Positions 20,930-25,775 of a stretch of 25,775 nucleotides of DNA are shown piece by piece (positions within the stretch are counted from its first letter, which is position 1; each line of letters starts with the position of its first letter). The position numbers and the translations under genes are program-made. Below the pieces are notes generated by a model. It did not search any database. It had not been told where the DNA came from and worked only from the letters and a program-made list of their open reading frames with translations. This DNA is from DATHWB01 sp040902855 (GTDB taxonomy: Bacteria > Actinomycetota > Acidimicrobiia > Spongiisociales > ZC4RG35): positions 1-25,775 of the forward strand of contig JBBDWN010000080.1 in assembly GCA_040902855.1 (NCBI GenBank), in the 5' to 3' direction.

Positions 20930-21714
20930 AAGACATCGGTCTGGTCGTCTCGACTTCAGCCGAGGCACAGAGCTACGCCGAAGAGTTCATCTCCTCAGCA
21001 CAAAAGGTCGGGTTGACGGCGCGCCCCATCGACCAGGACGGTCCCGTCGACCTCGTCGTTGCCATAGGAGGGGACGGCACCGTCCTCGAAGCGGCGCACG
21101 CCGCGGTGGCGCGGGACGTGCCGATCATGGGAGTCAATCTGGGGACGATCGGATTTCTTGCCGAAGCCGAGCCCGATGAACTCGACGAGACGCTGGCGGC
21201 TCTCGTCGAGGGCAGGTTTCGGATCGAGAATCGCAACACCATCGAGGTCACCTTGCCCGACGGCACCCGCGGGCTGGGGGTCAACGATGTCGTGGTCGAG
21301 AAGATCGACTCGCAAAGACTCGTCGTGCTCGATGTGGAAGTCGACGGGGAGAAGTTTCTTCGTCACCGGGCGGACGGGCTGGTCGTGGCAACGTCGACCG
21401 GGTCCACCGCCTACTCCTTTTCGGCGGGAGGTCCGCTGATGGATCCGCGAGTCGACGGAATTCTCGTCACCCCGGTCGCCCCCCATTCCCTGTTCGATCG
21501 CTCCCTGGTCATCCCCAGCGACTCGATCGTGACGATCACCGTTGCAGACGACCGCGCGGTGCGTGTGAGCGCAGACGGCCGTGAACTGGGTTCGATGCAG
21601 GAGGGGGACCGTGCAGTCATCGGACCGGGTCCGACACCAGCCCGTTTCGTCCGTATGCGCCGGGAGGGATTCCCCGGACGGATCACTCGTAAGTTCCGGC
21701 TGGAAGACCGATGA
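20926..21714 (+). CDS. nadK: NAD kinase
   Basis: 262 aa. It phosphorylates NAD to NADP using ATP or polyphosphate. Visible motifs are IGGDGTVLEAAH (residues 47-58), MGVNLGTIGFLAE, VNDVVVEK, and the NAD-binding GLVVATSTGSTAYSFSAGGP, all in the expected order; the C-terminal ISADGR-type motif appears as VSADGRELGSM. The start is GTG at 20926, with AAGGA at 20915-20919 and a 4-bp overlap with the tlyA stop. The stop in turn overlaps the recN ATG. The tlyA-NAD kinase-recN order is widespread in Gram-positive bacteria. Confidence 0.95.
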   Translation: MKDIGLVVSTSAEAQSYAEEFISSAQKVGLTARPIDQDGPVDLVVAIGGDGTVLEAAHAAVARDVPIMGVNLGTIGFLAEAEPDELDETLAALVEGRFRIENRNTIEVTLPDGTRGLGVNDVVVEKIDSQRLVVLDVEVDGEKFLRHRADGLVVATSTGSTAYSFSAGGPLMDPRVDGILVTPVAPHSLFDRSLVIPSDSIVTITVADDRAVRVSADGRELGSMQEGDRAVIGPGPTPARFVRMRREGFPGRITRKFRLEDR

Positions 21715-23315
21715 TCGACGAGCTGGTCGTCCGCAACCTCGGAGTCATCCGCGACGCCCGCCTCGAATTCGGTCCTGGTCTCACAGTGGTGACCGGTGAA
21801 ACGGGTGCAGGAAAGACGCTCCTGCTCGGCGCGCTGCGGATGCTTCTCGGAGCCGACGCCAGGGCGGACCTGGTGGGGCCATTCGGCGATGAGGCAGCGG
21901 TGGAAGGTCGACTCGTGGCCGGGGAGACCGAAATCGGCGTAGGGCGCCGTCTCAAACGGGAAGGGCGGAGCCGCGCCTACCTCAACGGGTCGATCGCCTC
22001 CGCCGACGCCCTCGACGAAGCGACCGCCGGGTCCGTCGAGATCATCTCCCAACACGACCAGCTCACGATCACTCGCTCCGCTGAGATCCGCCGGATGGTC
22101 GACAAGAATCTCGACCCCGAGGGTGTTTCGGCTCGCGACGTCTATCGGGTGGCGTGGGAGGCGTGGGGGAGTCTGCAGGCCGACCGACAGGCCGTGGGCG
22201 GGGACCGGCCGGCACTCGAACGAGAACGGGTGGTTGCCGAACACGACGCAGCCACGATCCGGGCGGCTGGTCTCACCCTCGGTGAGGATGAGAGGCTGGG
22301 TGAGCTGCTCGGTCGCCTGCGCAACTCCGAACAGATCCGAGCGCTCGCTGCGGATGGGGTCGAAACCGTCGAACGGGCCCGCGACGACGTCGGAACGGCC
22401 GTCGGGATCCTTCGCCGGATCGCTGCATTCGACTCCGGTTCCCAACCCCTGCTCGACACGATGGACGGGATGGAAAGCCAACTCGGGGAGGCTGCCACCG
22501 GTCTCGTCAAGTTGTTGGAAGACCTCGACCTCGAACCCGACGAGTTGGAGCGGGCAGAGGCCCGTCAGGCAGTACTCGCCGATCTGAGCCGGCGATACGG
22601 CCCCACGCTGGACGACGTGGTGGCGTTTGGCGAGAGACAGGCGGGGAGAGCCTCCGAGTTGGCGTCACTGCTCGACCGTGCCGACCGGATCGACGGGGAC
22701 ATCGCCGAGGCCCAGCGTCGGTTGAAAGTGGCAGGCTCCGCACTTGCCGATGCGAGACGACGGACCGCCTCCCGGCTGGCCGAGACTGCGCTCACCCATC
22801 TCCAAGAATTGGGATTTGCCCGCCCGCTGCTCGACATCCGGCTCGAGTCTGCACCGCCGACGGCGGGAGGCGCCGACACGGCCACCGTCGTATTCGCCTC
22901 TGACGACCGGCTCGAGGCAGGACCGGTGTCGAAGGTCGCCTCCGGCGGCGAACTCAGCAGGCTTGTCCTCGCTCTGCGGCTCGCCGGAGGCGCAGGAGAG
23001 GCTGGGTCGGTGGTCTTCGACGAGATCGATGCCGGAGTGGGTGGGCAGACTGCGATCGCGGTCGGAGCCAAACTGGCAGCGCTCGCAGAGACCCGACAGG
23101 TGCTGTGTGTGACGCATCTCCCCCAAGTGGCGGCGCACGCCGACGCGCACTGGGTGGTCGACCGCAGCGGTGAAGAGGCGACAGTGCGACGTGTGGAAGG
23201 CGACGCTCGTATTACGGAACTGACTCGGATGCTCGCCGGACTACCCGACAGCGAAAGCGGACGCGATGCCGCCCAGGAGCTGTTGGTCCGCGCCGGACAA
23301 GGCGGGATACAGTGA
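21711..23315 (+). CDS. recN: DNA repair protein RecN
   Basis: 534 aa, an SMC-like ATPase that bridges DNA ends during double-strand-break repair. The Walker A GETGAGKT lies at 29-36 after the typical start IDELVVRNLGVI. A central coiled-coil-forming region (about 150-370, rich in Glu, Arg and Leu) follows. The ABC signature SGGELSRLVLAL begins near residue 411, the Walker B VVFDEIDAGVGG near 432, and the H-loop CVTHLPQVAAHAD near 466. It is a little shorter than most RecN proteins (about 550-590), mainly in the coiled coil. It overlaps the NAD kinase gene by 4 bp. PafBC is encoded in the same window, but no PafBC or LexA site was identified near recN. Confidence 0.95.
   Translation: MIDELVVRNLGVIRDARLEFGPGLTVVTGETGAGKTLLLGALRMLLGADARADLVGPFGDEAAVEGRLVAGETEIGVGRRLKREGRSRAYLNGSIASADALDEATAGSVEIISQHDQLTITRSAEIRRMVDKNLDPEGVSARDVYRVAWEAWGSLQADRQAVGGDRPALERERVVAEHDAATIRAAGLTLGEDERLGELLGRLRNSEQIRALAADGVETVERARDDVGTAVGILRRIAAFDSGSQPLLDTMDGMESQLGEAATGLVKLLEDLDLEPDELERAEARQAVLADLSRRYGPTLDDVVAFGERQAGRASELASLLDRADRIDGDIAEAQRRLKVAGSALADARRRTASRLAETALTHLQELGFARPLLDIRLESAPPTAGGADTATVVFASDDRLEAGPVSKVASGGELSRLVLALRLAGGAGEAGSVVFDEIDAGVGGQTAIAVGAKLAALAETRQVLCVTHLPQVAAHADAHWVVDRSGEEATVRRVEGDARITELTRMLAGLPDSESGRDAAQELLVRAGQGGIQ
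23308..23313 (+). promoter_or_regulatory. Candidate -10 element for the crotonase gene
   Basis: TACAGT (TAnnnT pattern) overlaps the recN stop codon and ends 6 nt before the ATG at 23320, without a Shine-Dalgarno sequence; a leaderless transcript is possible. Confidence 0.3.
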
Positions 23316-23319
23316 CGCC

Positions 23320-24081
23320 ATGAGCTCCGTTCTTGTCGACCACGAAGGCGTGCGCACGACGCTCACCCTCAATCGTCCCGAGCGTCGCAACGCACTCAGC
23401 CTCGAGACGCTCGGTTGCCTCTACGACGCGCTCTCGTCGGTGCCCGCGAGTTCCAGAATCGTGGTCCTCGCCGGTGCGGGCCCAGTGTTCTCGGCCGGTC
23501 ACGACCTGGGTGAGATGATCGATCGGCCCGCCGACTTCTACGAGGCGTTGTTCGATGCGTGTGTGGCCGTCATGAAGAAGATCCACGACATCCCCCAGCC
23601 TGTCATCGCTCGGGTGCATGGCACGGCCACTGCGGCCGGGTGCCAGCTCGTTGCCACGTGCGATCTCGTGGTGGCTTCCGAGAACGCCACCTTCGCGACG
23701 CCTGGTGTGCAGATCGGACTGTTCTGTTCGACACCAATGGTGCCGATCTCACGGGCGGTGGGCCGCAAGCGGGCGATGGAGATGCTGCTCACCGGCCAAG
23801 CCATCGATGCGCACACCGCCGCCGATTGGGGTCTCGTGAACCGCGTGGTTCCTGCAGGCGAATTGGATGCCGAGGTCGACCGCCTCGCCGCGCAGGTCAC
23901 CCGATACTCGGGTCGGGTGATCGGGATCGGCAAGGAGGCGTTCTGGTCCCAGTTCGACATGGACGAAGACGGAGCGTACGACCTGACGAAGACCGTAATG
24001 AGTGCCAACGCAGCTATGGCCGATGCCCAAGAGGGCATGGGCGCGTTCTTGGAGAAGCGTCAGCCGAAATGGCCGGGGTAG
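23320..24081 (+). CDS. Crotonase-fold protein, ECHDC3-like (non-canonical active site)
   Basis: 253 aa, enoyl-CoA hydratase/isomerase superfamily. The two oxyanion-hole regions are present: FSAGHDLGEM (57-66) and HGTATAAGCQLVAT (100-113). The stretch that in true hydratases carries the catalytic Glu (PEIxLGLxPxxGGTQRL) is here PGVQIGLFCSTPMVPISRAVG (128-148), lacking both catalytic acids. It closely resembles the animal protein ECHDC3 (GLFCSTP motif). It should bind acyl-CoA, but hydratase activity is doubtful; the true reaction is unknown. The ATG at 23320 is 4 nt after the recN stop. The acyl-CoA synthetase gene follows after 8 nt, so the two may act on the same acyl-CoA. Confidence 0.85.
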   Translation: MSSVLVDHEGVRTTLTLNRPERRNALSLETLGCLYDALSSVPASSRIVVLAGAGPVFSAGHDLGEMIDRPADFYEALFDACVAVMKKIHDIPQPVIARVHGTATAAGCQLVATCDLVVASENATFATPGVQIGLFCSTPMVPISRAVGRKRAMEMLLTGQAIDAHTAADWGLVNRVVPAGELDAEVDRLAAQVTRYSGRVIGIGKEAFWSQFDMDEDGAYDLTKTVMSANAAMADAQEGMGAFLEKRQPKWPG

Positions 24082-24089
24082 GAGAGTCG

Positions 24090-25697
24090 ATGCGCGACCG
24101 AGTCTCGATCACCGAACTGTCCCCGCTGTTGTTTCTCGAACGGTCGGCCGACGTGTTCGGAAGCCGCACCGCAGTCACATACCGCGAGCGGTCGTTGACC
24201 TACGGCGAGATGCGGACCGAGACGAACCGCGTCGGTCGCGCACTCCAAGAGTCTGGGATCGGACCGGGTGATCGGGTCGCCTACCTGGTTCCCAACCTGC
24301 CCGAGATGCTCATCGCTCACTTCGCCGTACCGCTCGTCCGAGGCGTCCTCGTGGCCATCAACACCAGGTTGAGCGGGACCGAAATCGCCTACATCCTCGA
24401 TCACAGCGGAGCTTCGATCCTCGTCGTGGACACCGCGCTCTATCCCACCATCGCCGGCCATCTCGAAGAACGGACCGGGCTACGCGAGGTGATCACGCTC
24501 CACGATCCCCACGCCGGAGTCCCAGACGTCGACGGCCACACTTCCTACGAAGACTTCGTCTCACGGGGCGACGACACCGAGATCGAAATGAGAGTCGACG
24601 ACGAAGAGCGGTTGATCTCGATCAACTACACCTCGGGCACGACCGGCCGCCCGAAAGGTGTCATGTACACCCACCGGGGTGCCCACCTCAACGCACTCGC
24701 CGAAGTCATACACAGCCGGCACTCCACCCAATCGGTGTACCTGTGGACGCTGCCGATGTTCCATTGCAACGGTTGGTGCACGACGTGGGGCGTGACCGCG
24801 ATCGGCGGGCGCCATGTGTGTCTCCGCCAGGTCGACCCCGCCGAAATCTGGGACCTCGTCGAATCGGAAGGGATCACCCATCTCAACGGCGCACCCACCG
24901 TGCTCATCTCGATAGCGAATCATTCGAACGCCCGGCCCTTCGGGCGGCCGTTCGTCATCACGACCGCAGGTGCGCCGCCCAGTCCGACGATCATCCGCCA
25001 GATGACCGAACTCGGAGCGGACCTCGTGCACGTGTACGGACTCACCGAGACGTACGGGCCCTACACGATCTGTGAGATCCAGGATGACTGGTCGGAAGTC
25101 GATGCCGACCGGCGCATCAAACTGATGGCCCGTCAGGGCGTCGCCTACATCGGGGCGGACCCGATACGCGTCGTCGACGAGCACATGGCCGACGTTGCCC
25201 GCGACGGCGAAACGATGGGCGAGGTCGTGATGCGGGGCAACAACGTCATGGCCGGCTACTACGACGATCCCGAAGCGACAGCCAAGGCACTCACCGGAGG
25301 GTGGTTCCACTCGGGGGACCTGGCGGTGTGGCATCCCGACGGCTACATCGAACTCCGCGACCGGGCCAAGGACATCATCATCTCCGGTGGCGAGAACATC
25401 TCGACGATCGAAGTCGAACAGGCGGTCGTGTCCCATCCCGCAGTCCTCGAGGCGGCGGTGGTCTCGATGCCCCACGATCATTGGGGTGAACGACCGAAGG
25501 CGTACGTCACTCTGAAACCGGGACAGACCGCGAGCGGCGAGGAGATCATCGCCCACGTCCGTGAACGACTCGCCCATTACAAGGCCCCGGACGAGGTGGA
25601 GATCGTCGAAGCCCTCCCCAAGACGAGCACCGGAAAGATCCAGAAGTTCGTCCTCCGCGACTCCCTGTGGGCCGAGCACGACAAGCGCATCCACTAG
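24090..25697 (+). CDS. AMP-forming acyl-CoA synthetase
   Basis: 535 aa, ANL-superfamily adenylating enzyme that activates a carboxylic acid as acyl-AMP and then forms the CoA thioester. The P-loop is INYTSGTTGRPKGVMYTHRG (about 172-191), the A4/A5 motif is LVHVYGLTETYGP, the A7 motif is GWFHSGDLAVWHPDGYIELRDRAKD, and the A10 motif with catalytic Lys is LPKTSTGKIQK. The stretch LPMFHCNGWCTTWG is common in the medium-chain/methylmercaptopropionate-type (DmdB/AAE) subgroup. Start 24090 is chosen because AGGAG (24080-24084) lies 5 nt upstream; an in-frame ATG at 24069 overlaps the crotonase gene. Substrate is probably a short or medium-chain, or branched, acid; not certain. Confidence 0.92.
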   Translation: MRDRVSITELSPLLFLERSADVFGSRTAVTYRERSLTYGEMRTETNRVGRALQESGIGPGDRVAYLVPNLPEMLIAHFAVPLVRGVLVAINTRLSGTEIAYILDHSGASILVVDTALYPTIAGHLEERTGLREVITLHDPHAGVPDVDGHTSYEDFVSRGDDTEIEMRVDDEERLISINYTSGTTGRPKGVMYTHRGAHLNALAEVIHSRHSTQSVYLWTLPMFHCNGWCTTWGVTAIGGRHVCLRQVDPAEIWDLVESEGITHLNGAPTVLISIANHSNARPFGRPFVITTAGAPPSPTIIRQMTELGADLVHVYGLTETYGPYTICEIQDDWSEVDADRRIKLMARQGVAYIGADPIRVVDEHMADVARDGETMGEVVMRGNNVMAGYYDDPEATAKALTGGWFHSGDLAVWHPDGYIELRDRAKDIIISGGENISTIEVEQAVVSHPAVLEAAVVSMPHDHWGERPKAYVTLKPGQTASGEEIIAHVRERLAHYKAPDEVEIVEALPKTSTGKIQKFVLRDSLWAEHDKRIH

Positions 25698-25704
25698 CGA
25701 GCGC

Positions 25705-25757
25705 GTCCCTCCAGGAGCGAAGCGACGTTGGGGGGACAGGCCGGGCTCTGCCCGGCC
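25705..25757 (+). terminator. Double hairpin after the acyl-CoA synthetase gene
   Basis: Two adjacent inverted repeats start 8 nt after the stop. The first is GTCCCTCCA (25705-25713) with TGGGGGGAC (25729-25737), 9 bp with one G-T pair. The second is GGCCGGGC (25739-25746) with GCCCGGCC (25750-25757), perfect, with loop TCT. It probably ends the crotonase-synthetase transcript. No T-tract is seen before the window ends. The sequence also looks like a dispersed intergenic repeat. The last bases to 25775 hold no gene. Confidence 0.5.
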
Positions 25758-25775
25758 AGGGGGGCAGCGAGTTCT

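Noticed and set aside
1..25775. tRNA or rRNA genes
   Set aside because: No cloverleaf-like or rRNA-like segment was noticed by eye; a covariance-model scan was not possible.

Overview
This is a GC-rich, densely packed chromosomal segment from an actinobacterium. The markers are a full Pup-proteasome locus (Mpa tail, Dop, Pup ending in GGE, PrcB, PrcA, PafA, PafB, PafC), a DUF4193-type acidic Cys-rich protein, a class II DAHP synthase, and two gene orders that from memory match Mycobacterium tuberculosis: pafA-pafB-pafC-tatA-tatC-helY (Rv2097c to Rv2092c), and HAD phosphatase-small protein-tlyA-NAD kinase-recN (Rv1692 to Rv1696). In M. tuberculosis these are separate loci; here they are neighbours. 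Several start codons have a TAnnnT box 6-9 nt upstream and no Shine-Dalgarno sequence. An early-branching actinobacterial class such as Acidimicrobiia would fit, but this is an inference.

Layout. 2-1797: end of mpa, then dop and pup, all + and tightly coupled. 1816-2529: two small minus-strand Cys-motif genes lying between two 58-bp direct repeats that each contain a perfect hairpin. 2606-4139: class II DAHP synthase (aroG) and a 53-codon ORF. 4198-8943: prcB, prcA, pafA, pafB, pafC. 8933-9997: a minus-strand gene (AbiEi-like helix-turn-helix plus DUF559/Vsr-like nuclease domain) enclosed by 52-bp imperfect terminal inverted repeats, the left one covering the pafC stop codon. 10060-14978: zinc-ribbon protein, TatA/B, TatC, HelY helicase, diacylglycerol-kinase-like protein. 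15115-19266: DUF4193 protein, polyprenol-phosphate mannosyltransferase-like enzyme, GNAT, NUDIX, M20 peptidase, HAD-IIA phosphatase. 19251-19979: rhomboid protease on the minus strand. 20019-23315: small protein, TlyA (apparently with a CTG start), NAD kinase, RecN. 23320-25697: ECHDC3-like crotonase and an AMP-forming acyl-CoA synthetase, followed by a hairpin-rich tail.

How the genes work together. Pup is ligated to lysines by PafA, removed by Dop, and recruits substrates to Mpa, which threads them into the PrcBA core; Mpa ends in the GQYL docking tail. PafB and PafC together form the DNA-damage transcription activator. TatA/B and TatC export folded proteins. TlyA, NAD kinase and RecN form an overlapping housekeeping operon.

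The most unusual structures are the inverted-repeat-bounded nuclease gene between pafC and the tat genes, and the direct-repeat-bounded zinc-ribbon cassette between pup and aroG. Both look like insertions into an otherwise conserved proteasome neighbourhood. The apparent CTG start of tlyA is a third point of interest.
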